DNA of 62,467 bases from Bacteroides faecalis (GTDB lineage Bacteria > Bacteroidota > Bacteroidia > Bacteroidales > Bacteroidaceae): NCBI RefSeq assembly GCF_003865075.1, contig NZ_BHWB01000024.1, positions 1 through 62,467 of the forward strand, in the 5' to 3' direction. The notes beneath the pieces were generated by a model, which did no database searches, was not told the DNA's origin, and worked only from the letters and a program-made list of their open reading frames with translations. Of the stretch, positions 23,150 through 31,943 are shown piece by piece. Within the stretch, counting starts at the first letter, position 1, and each line of letters opens with the position of its first letter. A program made the position numbers and the translations under genes.

Positions 23150-26100
23150 TTATTCAATGTCTGCACCCCAGTTGCTTTTAGCTAAACGCTTGTAGCTATT
23201 ATAACGCCACTTAGCATTGTCTTCAGCAGCTTGGAATAATTCAGCAGCTTCAGTAGGATACTGCTTCATTACTGAAGAGTAACGAACCTCATTTTTCAAG
23301 AACGGTTGGAATTCAGCCCAATTTGGTTCTTTGCTATCCAGTTGGAACGGATTCTTCCCTTCAGCTTCCAAAGCTGGATTATAGCGCCACAAGTGCCAGT
23401 ATCCACATGCAACAGCCTTTTCTTCTTCTTCCTGACTCTTACCCATACCTGCTTTCAAACCGTGGTTGATACATGGAGCGTAAGCGATGATCAATGATGG
23501 TCCAGGATATGCTTCAGCTTCACGGATAGCTTTCAGAGTCTGAGCTTGGTCAGCACCCATAGCGATCTGAGCAACGTAAACATAACCATAAGTAGTAGCC
23601 ATCAGACCGAGGTCTTTCTTACGTACACGCTTACCAGCAGCGGCAAACTTAGCAATAGCACCTACTGGAGTAGCTTTAGAAGACTGACCACCTGTGTTAG
23701 AGTAAACTTCAGTATCCAAAACAAGGATATTAACATCCTTGCCGGAAGCAATTACGTGGTCAAGACCACCGTAACCGATATCGTAAGAAGCACCGTCACC
23801 ACCGATGATCCATTGGCTGCGTTTAACAAGATATTGAGTCAGACCTTTCAGTTCTTTGCTATTTGGACAACCAGCAGCAATGCCTTGTTCAATAATAGCT
23901 TCAATCTGAGGTGCAAGCTCTTTTGTCTTGTCTGCATCGTTCATATTTTCAATCCATGATTTCAGAACTTCTTTTACTTCAGCAGGAGCATTATCAGATG
24001 CCAAAATGTTATTGAATAACTTCACGATACGAGTACGCATCTTTTCATTAGCCAATTCCATACCCAAACCAAATTCGCAGAAATCCTCGAACAATGAGTT
24101 AGCCCAAGCAGGACCGTGACCCTTTTCATTCTTAGTATACGGAGTAGAAGGAACAGAACCAGAGTAAATAGAAGAACATCCGGTAGCATTAGCAACCATT
24201 TCACGATCACCGAACAACTGAGAAATCAGTTTTACATACGGAGTTTCACCGCAGCCGGAACAAGCTCCAGAGAACTCAAACAATGGAGTAGCAAACTGAG
24301 AGTTCTTCACGTTAGCCTTGATATCAACTAAGTGTTGTTTGCTCTTCACTTCTTTAACGCAGTATTCCCAGTTAGATGCTTCTGCTAATTGGCTTTCAAG
24401 ATGTTTCATAGTCAATGCTTTGCCACCTTTCTTCGGATTACCCGGACAGATATCAGCACAGTTACCACAACCCAGACAGTCGAGAACGTCTACCTGAATG
24501 CGGAATGTCATACCATCAAATGCTTTACCTACAGCTTTCAGTTGAGTGAAATTAGCCCCCTTCTGTTCTTCTGCATCGAGTACGAATGGACGGATAGAAG
24601 CGTGAGGGCAAACATAAGCACATTTGTTACATTGGATACAGTTTTCTGCATTCCATTCAGGAACGAAAGCTGCAACACCACGTTTTTCATATTGGGAAGT
24701 TCCTTGTATCCAAGTACCATCTTCAATTCCTTTGAATGCAGATACTGGCAGCAAATCACCGTCTTGTGCATTGATAGGACGAACAACTTCATTGATGAAT
24801 GCCGGATCATTGTTTTCAACTTTTGCATCGTCTGGCAGGTTAGCCCAAGCCGGATCAATAGTCAGTTGTTGGTATTCACCGCCACGATCAACAGCAGCAT
24901 AGTTCTTATTAACAACATCTTCACCTTTCTTACCGTAAGACTTAACGATGAATTTCTTCATCTGCTCAACAGCTTGTTCTACAGGAATTACACCTGTGAT
25001 ACGGAAGAATGCTGATTGAAGAATGGTGTTGGTACGGTTACCTAAACCAATTTCCTGTGCAATCTGAGTTGCGTTGATGTAATATACGGATATATTGTTC
25101 TTAGCGAAATATTTCTTCACCTTATTAGGTAAATTCTTAGCGAGTTCTTCATCTTTCCAGATTGTATTCAGCAAGAAAGAACCATTCTTACGCAAACCAC
25201 GAGTTACATCGTACATGTGCAAATAAGCCTGTACGTGGCAAGCAACGAAGTTCGGTGTGTTTACCAAATAGGTAGAACGGATTGGAGTATCACCGAAACG
25301 TAAGTGAGAACAAGTGAAACCACCAGATTTTTTAGAATCGTAAGAGAAATAAGCTTGGCAGTGTTTGTCAGTGTTGTCACCGATAATCTTAACAGAGTTC
25401 TTGTTAGCACCTACAGTACCGTCAGCACCTAAACCATAGAATTTAGCTTCGAACATGCCTTTACCACCCAAAGCAATTTCTTCTTCCTGTGGAAGAGATG
25501 TGAAAGTAACGTCATCTACAATACCGATAGTGAAGTGATTCTTTGGCATCGGCATAGCCAGATTCTTAAATACTGCGATAATCTGAGCAGGAGTAGTATC
25601 TTTTGAGCCCAAACCATAACGCCCCCCAACAATTACCGGAGCATTTTCTGCACCATAGAAACAGTCTTTAACGTCAAGATATAGAGGTTCACCGTTAGCA
25701 CCCGGTTCTTTTGTACGGTCAAGTACAGCAATACTCTTAACAGTCTTAGGCACAGCAGCCAAGAAGTGTTTAGCAGAGAACGGACGATACAAGTGTACAG
25801 CAACCATACCAACTTTTTCGCCATTTTCTACTAAGTGGTCGATAGCCTCGCGAGCAGCTTCTGTTACAGAACCCATTGCGATAATTACGCGTTCTGCATC
25901 TTCTGCACCATAGTAATCGAACAAACCATATTTGCGGCCTGTGATCTTATAAATTTCATTCATATATTCTTCTACGGCAGCCGGAACTGTTTCATAGAAG
26001 CTGTTGCATGATTCACGATGTTGGAAGAAATGGTCAGGATTTTCAGCCATACCACGAGCAACCGGATTCATTGGATTGAGTGCGCGGGCACGGAATTCAG

Positions 26101-26707
26101 CTAATGCTTCTTGGTCAATTAGTGGAGCAAGATCCTCGTTTTCCAACATTTCGATCTTCTGGATTTCGTGAGAAGTACGGAATCCATCGAAGAAGTTTAC
26201 GAATGGTACGCGAGTTTTAATAGTAGCTAAGTGAGCTACACCAGCTAAGTCCATAACTTCTTGTACGGAACCTTCTGCCAACATAGCAAAACCTGTTTGG
26301 CGAGTAGACATAACATCTTGGTGGTCACCGAAGATACACAGAGCATGAGATGCTAATGTACGTGCGGATACGTGGAATACGCAAGGCAAGAATTCACCAG
26401 CAATTTTATACATGTTAGGTATCATCAGGAGAAGACCTTGAGAAGCTGTATAAGTAGTAGTCAATGCACCAGCTTGTAATGAACCATGAACAGCTCCCGC
26501 TGCACCGGCTTCTGATTGCATTTCCTGTACCAATACTGTTTCGCCGAAGATGTTCTTACGTCCTGCGGCAGCCCATTCGTCTACGTACTCAGCCATAGTC
26601 GAAGAAGGGGTGATGGGGTAGATAGCTGCTACTTCAGAAAACATATATGAGATATGTGCTGCAGCTTGGTTACCATCACAAGTGATGAATTTCTTCTGTT
26701 TAGTCAT
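23150..26707 (-). CDS. nifJ: Pyruvate:ferredoxin (flavodoxin) oxidoreductase
   Basis: 1185 residues, the normal length of the single-chain enzyme. It oxidises pyruvate to acetyl-CoA and CO2 and reduces ferredoxin, central to anaerobic metabolism. Visible domains: N-terminal pyrimidine-binding domain (YPITPSSTMAEYVDEW); gamma domain; two 4Fe-4S motifs (CIQCNKCAYVCP and CLGCGNCADICPG); and the C-terminal thiamine-diphosphate domain with CSGCGETPY and GGDGASYDIGYGG. Codon use looks optimised, as expected for a highly expressed gene. Only 28 bp separate it from the upstream DUF4870 gene, so it may share a transcript or have a promoter inside that gene. Confidence 0.97.
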   Translation of the reverse strand: MTKQKKFITCDGNQAAAHISYMFSEVAAIYPITPSSTMAEYVDEWAAAGRKNIFGETVLVQEMQSEAGAAGAVHGSLQAGALTTTYTASQGLLLMIPNMYKIAGEFLPCVFHVSARTLASHALCIFGDHQDVMSTRQTGFAMLAEGSVQEVMDLAGVAHLATIKTRVPFVNFFDGFRTSHEIQKIEMLENEDLAPLIDQEALAEFRARALNPMNPVARGMAENPDHFFQHRESCNSFYETVPAAVEEYMNEIYKITGRKYGLFDYYGAEDAERVIIAMGSVTEAAREAIDHLVENGEKVGMVAVHLYRPFSAKHFLAAVPKTVKSIAVLDRTKEPGANGEPLYLDVKDCFYGAENAPVIVGGRYGLGSKDTTPAQIIAVFKNLAMPMPKNHFTIGIVDDVTFTSLPQEEEIALGGKGMFEAKFYGLGADGTVGANKNSVKIIGDNTDKHCQAYFSYDSKKSGGFTCSHLRFGDTPIRSTYLVNTPNFVACHVQAYLHMYDVTRGLRKNGSFLLNTIWKDEELAKNLPNKVKKYFAKNNISVYYINATQIAQEIGLGNRTNTILQSAFFRITGVIPVEQAVEQMKKFIVKSYGKKGEDVVNKNYAAVDRGGEYQQLTIDPAWANLPDDAKVENNDPAFINEVVRPINAQDGDLLPVSAFKGIEDGTWIQGTSQYEKRGVAAFVPEWNAENCIQCNKCAYVCPHASIRPFVLDAEEQKGANFTQLKAVGKAFDGMTFRIQVDVLDCLGCGNCADICPGNPKKGGKALTMKHLESQLAEASNWEYCVKEVKSKQHLVDIKANVKNSQFATPLFEFSGACSGCGETPYVKLISQLFGDREMVANATGCSSIYSGSVPSTPYTKNEKGHGPAWANSLFEDFCEFGLGMELANEKMRTRIVKLFNNILASDNAPAEVKEVLKSWIENMNDADKTKELAPQIEAIIEQGIAAGCPNSKELKGLTQYLVKRSQWIIGGDGASYDIGYGGLDHVIASGKDVNILVLDTEVYSNTGGQSSKATPVGAIAKFAAAGKRVRKKDLGLMATTYGYVYVAQIAMGADQAQTLKAIREAEAYPGPSLIIAYAPCINHGLKAGMGKSQEEEEKAVACGYWHLWRYNPALEAEGKNPFQLDSKEPNWAEFQPFLKNEVRYSSVMKQYPTEAAELFQAAEDNAKWRYNSYKRLAKSNWGADIE

Positions 26708-26735
26708 AACTAAATTAAATATTTAAGTAAATAAA

Positions 26736-27263
26736 TTATTTCAAAAATGGAATGGAAAGCGGGTATTTCCATACTTGTCCGTTCAGTCCCTTGATTCCTC
26801 CGATAATAGGAAAAACCAGACATAAAATCCCAATAATAGCACTAACAGGTAAAAGCCAGAATATACTTCCAAAAAGTCCGAATACATTTGAAAGCGCTCC
26901 GCTTGCAATTGCAGCAGGAAGACTGGCAACAAATGCTATCACAAATATTATTCCAAAGATAAACCAGGTGATATACCAGTTTAGGATATATTTTCCTTGT
27001 TTGTTAATTTGTTCCGAAGAATTTTTTCCCATCGCCCATAGTACGATAGGAATGATCCATCCAACATATGGAACAAGGATCAGAAAGTTCATTAAAGCCA
27101 GATAAGAATTTTCCTGCAATCCCATTGGAATCTCTTGGCTAGGACAGGAATTTGTAGTTTCATCTTCTGTGAATAACTTCTGTTTTTCAGTCTCAAATTC
27201 CTCTTCAGTCAGTGCACCGGACTGGCGTAGTTTGTTCAATTCATCTAACTTCTTGTAATCCAT
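26736..27263 (-). CDS. SHOCT plus DUF4870-like membrane protein
   Basis: 175 residues. The first about 32 form a SHOCT-type helix pair (LDELNKLRQSGALTEEEFETEKQKL), a short oligomerisation motif. A linker leads to three or four hydrophobic segments (about 58-80, 96-120, 130-165) in a Tic20/DUF4870 pattern with the usual INKQGKYILNW loop. It is an inner-membrane protein of unknown function. It sits 17 bp after an AAA ATPase gene and 28 bp before nifJ, all on the minus strand. Confidence 0.75.
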   Translation of the reverse strand: MDYKKLDELNKLRQSGALTEEEFETEKQKLFTEDETTNSCPSQEIPMGLQENSYLALMNFLILVPYVGWIIPIVLWAMGKNSSEQINKQGKYILNWYITWFIFGIIFVIAFVASLPAAIASGALSNVFGLFGSIFWLLPVSAIIGILCLVFPIIGGIKGLNGQVWKYPLSIPFLK

Positions 27264-27280
27264 AATCGTACTTTTTTGTA

Positions 27281-28459
27281 TTAGTATAAGAATCCAAACA
27301 TCCAGAGAGGTATCTGATTACCACGACCTATTTCTGCCTTATGCAGAGCATAAATCACTTCTGGATTATTTTTTACTCTTGTGCCTTCAAGACAAATTTT
27401 GAATGGCATTACTTCATCTACCAGAAATGAAGTGTTTTTATCCCCTTTGTATACCTTATGATCTTTCCATAAAGTATTAACGAAAAAGGTATCGAGTACA
27501 TCCTGTTCCTCCACTTTAACCGGATAAATAGAATACATCAAGTTAGAGTTGTGCATCATGATCTTTGATGGTTTTTTAGGGAACTCTTCTCCTTTAGGAT
27601 AAACCAGATTGATGAGGCGTGCATCTGCTAAATACTTGATATAATTCATTACCGTTGCACGGGAAGTCTGTATATCACTGGCCAATTGACTGACATTGGG
27701 AGCCTTTGGACCATCGACAGCCAACAAATATAGTAATTTTTTTATCTTTGAAAGATATTTCAGTTCAATTTGTTTGATAAGTAAAATATCTACTTCCACC
27801 ATCATGTTCATTGTCTTCAATAAATTTTCCGAGAAGTTACGCTTTTCAAGGAAGAACGGGTAGAAACCATGATGAATGTAATCCTGAAGATAATCCAACG
27901 GACGGACTTTAGAAAGTACCCCTTTGGCTATTTGCTCATGACTGTTGAGAATTTCTTCAAGGCTATAGGAACGGAATTTCATTCCTGTTTGCAAATTTAG
28001 ATATTCACGGAAAGAAAAACCACGTAGATTATAGCTCTTAACGATATCACGTAATTCAAGATTTTCTTCTTTCAATCGCATGACAGAAGAACCTGTAAAT
28101 ACAATTTTCAGATTAGGGTATCGGTCGTAGCACATGCGTAGCTCTTTACTCCATTCTGTATGTTTAAATACCTGATCGATCAGTAAGACTTTTCCTCCCC
28201 GTTTCTGAAACTCATTAGCAAAGTCTACGAGACTATGTCCCGAGAAATAAAAGTTATTCATATTAATGAATAAACAAGAACGATCGGTTCCGAATTTCTC
28301 TTTGGCGTATTGGAGGAGGAAAGTGGTTTTTCCTACGCCACGTGTCCCTTTAATACCAATCAAACGGTCACTCCAGTCGATCTCGTCCATAAGATCGCGG
28401 CGAACAGGAGCATTTGTGTGTTCGACAAGGTAAGCGTGTGTGCGATAGAATGATTCCAT
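27281..28459 (-). CDS. AAA_14/DUF4143-type ATPase
   Basis: 392 residues from ATG 28459. An N-terminal P-loop (GIKGTRGVGKTTFLLQYA), Walker B (GKVLLIDQVFKH) and sensor (KIVFTGSSVM) define an AAA ATPase. The C-terminal half carries a winged helix (SQLASDIQTSRATVMNYIKYL) and a DUF4143-like nuclease-fold end. Family members are common in anaerobes and usually lack an assigned role. The open frame reaches a TTG at 28513, but a perfect promoter at 28484-28514 lies in that stretch, so the ATG is preferred. First gene of an apparent operon with the DUF4870 protein and perhaps nifJ. Confidence 0.85.
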   Translation of the reverse strand: MESFYRTHAYLVEHTNAPVRRDLMDEIDWSDRLIGIKGTRGVGKTTFLLQYAKEKFGTDRSCLFINMNNFYFSGHSLVDFANEFQKRGGKVLLIDQVFKHTEWSKELRMCYDRYPNLKIVFTGSSVMRLKEENLELRDIVKSYNLRGFSFREYLNLQTGMKFRSYSLEEILNSHEQIAKGVLSKVRPLDYLQDYIHHGFYPFFLEKRNFSENLLKTMNMMVEVDILLIKQIELKYLSKIKKLLYLLAVDGPKAPNVSQLASDIQTSRATVMNYIKYLADARLINLVYPKGEEFPKKPSKIMMHNSNLMYSIYPVKVEEQDVLDTFFVNTLWKDHKVYKGDKNTSFLVDEVMPFKICLEGTRVKNNPEVIYALHKAEIGRGNQIPLWMFGFLY

Positions 28460-28483
28460 TTCTGTTCTTTGGTTTTCGGATGG

Positions 28484-28514
28484 CAAATATACTGCTTTTT
28501 TTAGTCTTTGCAAA
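28484..28514 (-). promoter_or_regulatory. Consensus promoter of the AAA ATPase gene
   Basis: On the minus strand: TTTG (28514-28511), 19-bp spacer, TATATTTG (28491-28484). This is a perfect Bacteroides consensus. A transcript would begin near 28477, which rules out the TTG at 28513 as start and supports ATG 28459. Confidence 0.7.
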
Positions 28515-28586
28515 GTAGAGATAGCAAAAATATGCTTTAGAGCATAAGTTTCTCTATATTGTGAGACTTCCTGATTATTTCCTGTA

Positions 28587-28594
28587 TATATTTG
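28587..28594 (+). promoter_or_regulatory. -7 box for the ATP-grasp-like gene
   Basis: TATATTTG at 28587-28594 fits the -7 consensus and lies 28 bases before ATG 28622. It overlaps the alternative ATG at 28592, which favours 28622 as the real start. No good -33 is seen. Confidence 0.45.
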
Positions 28595-28621
28595 CAGAAT
28601 AATGTTTTAATCACATTTAAA

Positions 28622-29253
28622 ATGGAGAAAAAGTCACTTTACATCTTTAATCCCGAACATGATTTGGCAATGGCAAGTGGTGAAACGAATTATATGGCAC
28701 CGGCTTCTGCTCGTCAGATGGCGGCTGATTTGGCTTTGCTCCCTGTTTGGTATGCTGAAAAGGAGGCAAAAGTACTGGCTCCTTCGGCTTATAATATGAA
28801 CTTTTTGAAGGAAATTCAAGTTCTTTTGGGAGATATGGCACAATTAATAACAGAGCCGGAGGTTGCTGATAGGGCGGAATGGAAGTTCTTTCCATGGGGG
28901 TGGGACCCAGCTTTACGAAAGCGTTTGTTGTCGTTGGGGATAGATAGCTCACAATTGCCTTCTGAGGAGTATTTGGCTTCTTTGAGAGATTATTCGCATC
29001 GTTCTTATGCTGTGGATTTACTTCCAAAGTTACAGTTGGATGAGTATTTTTGTGGTGAATCATTTTATTTTAAAACACCGGCTGAATGGAAGGCTTTTGT
29101 TGAAAGTCAGACAGCTTGTTTATTGAAAGCGCCACTTTCCGGAAGCGGCAAAGGATTAAAATGGTGTAAGGGAATATTTACTTCTTTTATTTCAGGATGG
29201 TGTACTCGTGTGGCTGCTTCACAGGGGGGAGTGATTGGGGAACCTATATATAA
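28622..29253 (+). pseudogene. ATP-grasp-like protein, 5' part, split by an IS
   Basis: This part reads MEKKSLYIFNPEHDLAMASG, then a nucleotide-binding-like KAPLSGSGKGLKW motif, to GVIGEPIY, where the IS1380 element enters. Beyond the junction the frame runs a few codons into the IS and stops at 29278. One copy of the duplicated tataa joined to the 3' part at 30852 gives exactly 1209 bases, a 402-residue protein. The joined protein has ATP-grasp features (SGSGKG; EINLRMNMG), suggesting a carboxylate-amine ligase of unknown substrate. As it stands the gene is inactive. Confidence 0.8.
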
Positions 29254-29295
29254 CCTTAATTCCGCAACACTATTATAAATTAAACTTTTTAAGTA

Positions 29296-29320
29296 CCTGA
29301 GCAACAAAAAGTTGCTCAGG
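29296..29320. other. Perfect hairpin upstream of the transposase
   Basis: cctgagcaac and gttgctcagg form a perfect 10-bp stem with an AAAAA loop, inside the IS between its left end and the transposase start. It probably blocks read-through transcription or translation entering from the host gene, a usual self-protection feature of insertion sequences. Confidence 0.6.
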
Positions 29321-29388
29321 ATTTTGCCATGTCAGAATTTTCACTTATCTTAGTGTTGCAAAAAAAACAAGAGAATCCGACGATAGAC

Positions 29389-30675
29389 ATGGCGAAGATA
29401 CAAATTAAATCTGAGAGACTCACTCCTTTTGGGGGATTATTTTCAATCATGGAGCAATTTGACTCCACATTATCATCTGTAATCGACTCAACCCTCGGTC
29501 TAAGGTGTAGATCGTTCGGTTATCAGTACAGCGAAATCATCCGTTCTCTCATGAGTATCTACTTCTGTAGCGGTTCATGTATTGAGGATGTCACTACTCA
29601 TTTGATGAACCACCTCTCGCTTCATCCGACACTTCGCACTTGTAGCTCTGATACTATCCTCAGGGCGATAAAGGAGTTGACGCAAGAAAACATTTCATAC
29701 ACATCAGATATGGGCAAGACCTACGATTTCAATACGGCTGACACTCTCAATACTTTATTGCTCAATTGTATATTTGCATCTGGCCAACTGAAAGAGGGTG
29801 AGATGTATGATGTTGATTTCGACCATCAGTTCATAGAGACAGAGAAGTATGATGCAAAGCCTACATACAAGAAGTTCCTTGGTTATCGCCCTGGCGTGGC
29901 GGTTATTGGCGATTTGATAGTCGGTATAGAGAATAGCGATGGTAACACAAATGTTCGTTTCCATCAGAAGGACACGCTGAAGAGGTTCTTTGCGAGATTT
30001 GAACAGAATGGGCTCACTATCAATCGCTTCAGAGCTGATTGTGGATCATGTTCCGAGGAAATCGTGGAGGAAATAGAAAAACACTGCAAGTCCTTCTATA
30101 TCCGTGCTAACCGCTGCAGTTCGATCTACAATGACACCTTTGCTCTCAAAGGCTGGAAAACTGAGGAAATCAATGGCATTGAGTTTGAATTGAACTCTAT
30201 CCTTGTTGAGAAGTGGAAAGGTAAGGCATATCGACTTGTGATTCAAAGACAGAAACGGATGGATGGTGTGCAGGATTTTTGGGAAGGAGAATACACATAC
30301 CGTTGTATCCTGACTAACGACTATGATTCTTCCGTAAGAGAAATTGTCGAGTTCTATAACCTTCGTGGAGGAAAGGAACGTATCTTCGATGATATGAACA
30401 ATGGTTTCGGGTGGGACAGATTGCCCAAATCCTTCATGGCAGAGAACACAGTGTTCCTTCTTCTTACAGCACTTATCCGTAACTTTTACAAGGCCATTAT
30501 TCAAAGACTTGACGTAAAGAAGTTCGGGCTCAATGCAACAAGTCGCATAAAAGCGTTTGTCTTCAGGTTTATCTCTGTACCAGCCAAGTGGATCAGGACA
30601 TCAAGGCGGTATGTGCTGAACATCTATACCTGTAATAATGCTTACGCAGATGTTTTCCAGACTGATTTTGGATAA
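29389..30675 (+). CDS. IS1380-family transposase
   Basis: 428 residues from MAKIQIKSERL at 29389; an in-frame ATG at 29329 adds 20 residues unlike the family. The DDE catalytic residues are suggested by YDVDFDHQFIE and RADCGSCSEE, with the acidic residue in the late YNLRGGKERIFDD motif that marks IS1380/IS4-like transposases. No frameshift or stop is present, so it looks active. It cuts and pastes the surrounding 1593-bp element. Confidence 0.93.
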   Translation: MAKIQIKSERLTPFGGLFSIMEQFDSTLSSVIDSTLGLRCRSFGYQYSEIIRSLMSIYFCSGSCIEDVTTHLMNHLSLHPTLRTCSSDTILRAIKELTQENISYTSDMGKTYDFNTADTLNTLLLNCIFASGQLKEGEMYDVDFDHQFIETEKYDAKPTYKKFLGYRPGVAVIGDLIVGIENSDGNTNVRFHQKDTLKRFFARFEQNGLTINRFRADCGSCSEEIVEEIEKHCKSFYIRANRCSSIYNDTFALKGWKTEEINGIEFELNSILVEKWKGKAYRLVIQRQKRMDGVQDFWEGEYTYRCILTNDYDSSVREIVEFYNLRGGKERIFDDMNNGFGWDRLPKSFMAENTVFLLLTALIRNFYKAIIQRLDVKKFGLNATSRIKAFVFRFISVPAKWIRTSRRYVLNIYTCNNAYADVFQTDFG

Positions 30676-30851
30676 TGCCTACAACTTATGGGAATGATAT
30701 TGTGTATTGCCTCAAGTCACATTGTGGGGTAAGGGGATATTGTAGGCAGAAGTGGGTGCTTCAAGTTCAAATTATCTGCAAATTCAGTAATGAGAGGACG
30801 TGTAAACGCAATAAGGACGTTCAAGGGCTTAGTTGCGGATTTGAGGTATAA

Positions 30852-31428
30852 TAAGGTGATTGACTTTGCTATGGAATTCCATTCTGATGGAAAAGGGAAA
30901 GTCAGATTTGCCGGATATTCTGTTTTCCATACAGGTGGGAGTGGTATGTATGCGGGCAATGAACTTCTTTCAGATGAAGATCTTTTGCATAAATTGTCAG
31001 GCTATGTGCCATTGGAAGAATTACTTCAGTTACGAAATCGTTTGAATGAAGAATTGACAAATCTGTTTGGTCATCTGTATTGTGGTTATCTTGGAGTAGA
31101 TATGATGATTTGTCATTTCCCGAATAAATGTCCTGTTTATCGGATTCATCCATGTGTAGAAATTAATTTGAGAATGAATATGGGAGTGATAGCTCGTTTT
31201 CTGGCAGACCGTTATTTGTCTTCCAAAGCAGAAGGTATATTTCAAATTGCTTATTATTCTGAGGTAGGGATAGCTCTGAAGGAGCATGAGCGAATGATTG
31301 CTGCTTTTCCTTTACATGTAGAAAATGGACGTGTATGTGACGGTTATTTGCCTTTGGTACCTGTGACGTCTCGAAGCCGGTATCGTGCTTGGATAGAAGT
31401 TACTGATAAAGTTTCCGGAATGAAGTGA
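30852..31428 (+). pseudogene. ATP-grasp-like protein, 3' part, split by an IS
   Basis: Continues the gene begun at 28622: after the target duplication the frame reads NKVIDFAMEFHSDGKGK, then YLGVDMMICHF and HPCVEINLRMNMG, to the stop at 31428. The E-x-N-x-R segment is the kind of Mg-ATP-binding motif that closes ATP-grasp domains. An ATG inside the IS at 30790 opens this frame, so a short fusion protein could be made if the IS supplies a promoter, but it would lack the nucleotide-binding half. Confidence 0.78.
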
Positions 31429-31943
31429 GCCGATGTGATTTTTTTATGGTGTTAACCGCATGTTGATACATAGATTAACTTATTGTCATTGAATTGAGTG
31501 GTTTAATCTATGAGAAGTTTGTATTCAAACTATTCGATCTTTTTTTAAAATTATAAAGGTGTTTATTTTAAACATTACGATCTTTTTATTTCAAGTATAT
31601 CACTTAGGTGAGTCTAGTATAATAAGTATACAACTTATATAGGACAATTCTGTCAGAGATATACTTCATCCAGTCAAGTCTATTACATCATTTGGACAAC
31701 TCAAGTACAAGTTTTTAGGAAAGAAACGGTGAATTTGTTTATTTGAAAACAGATAAACTGTTCGTCATGTTTTATGATATATTTCTATATATCAGTGAGA
31801 TAATATGAAAGAACTTCTTTCTGACTGTTTTCGCTTGGGTAAGCGTCTTGTGTCTGTACGTCATTCATCCCTTCAAAAAGATGACGCAATGTATGTGCTT
31901 GAATCATAGTGGAATATGCTAAAATATGACGATGACGAAAGTC
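31429..31943. other. 515-bp intergenic stretch between convergent broken genes
   Basis: AT-rich, with no strong hairpin terminator despite convergent flanking genes. An ATG at 31805 opens a 34-codon frame beginning MKELLSDCFRLGKRLVSVRH, with unusually basic content. It has no recognisable family and may be a relic. Nothing else is supported. Confidence 0.35.

Larger units (their letters stand above)
29254..30846 (+). mobile_element. IS1380-family insertion sequence, 1593 bp
   Basis: The left terminus reads ccttaattccgcaac. The right terminus, reverse-complemented, reads cctcaaatccgcaac, 13 of 15 identical. The flanks carry a 5-bp direct repeat, tataa, at 29249-29253 and 30847-30851. The element holds one transposase gene with an intact DDE domain. 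Size, termini starting CC, duplication length and transposase all fit the IS1380 family (IS612/IS613/IS942-like group). Those relatives are known in Bacteroides for switching on neighbouring resistance genes. Here the insertion destroys an ATP-grasp-like gene; intact ends and clean duplication suggest it is recent. Confidence 0.9.

Noticed and set aside
23306..25015. Long plus-strand open frames opposite nifJ
   Set aside because: Antisense shadows of a highly biased coding gene; no ribosome sites or domains, and nifJ is certain.
29329..29388. Upstream start for the transposase
   Set aside because: The extra 20 residues are not family-like and lie close to the hairpin; the MAKIQIKSE start fits IS1380 transposases.
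31805..31909. 34-codon ORF in the 31.4-31.9 kb gap
   Set aside because: Too short, no family, and no promoter or ribosome site that I can support.
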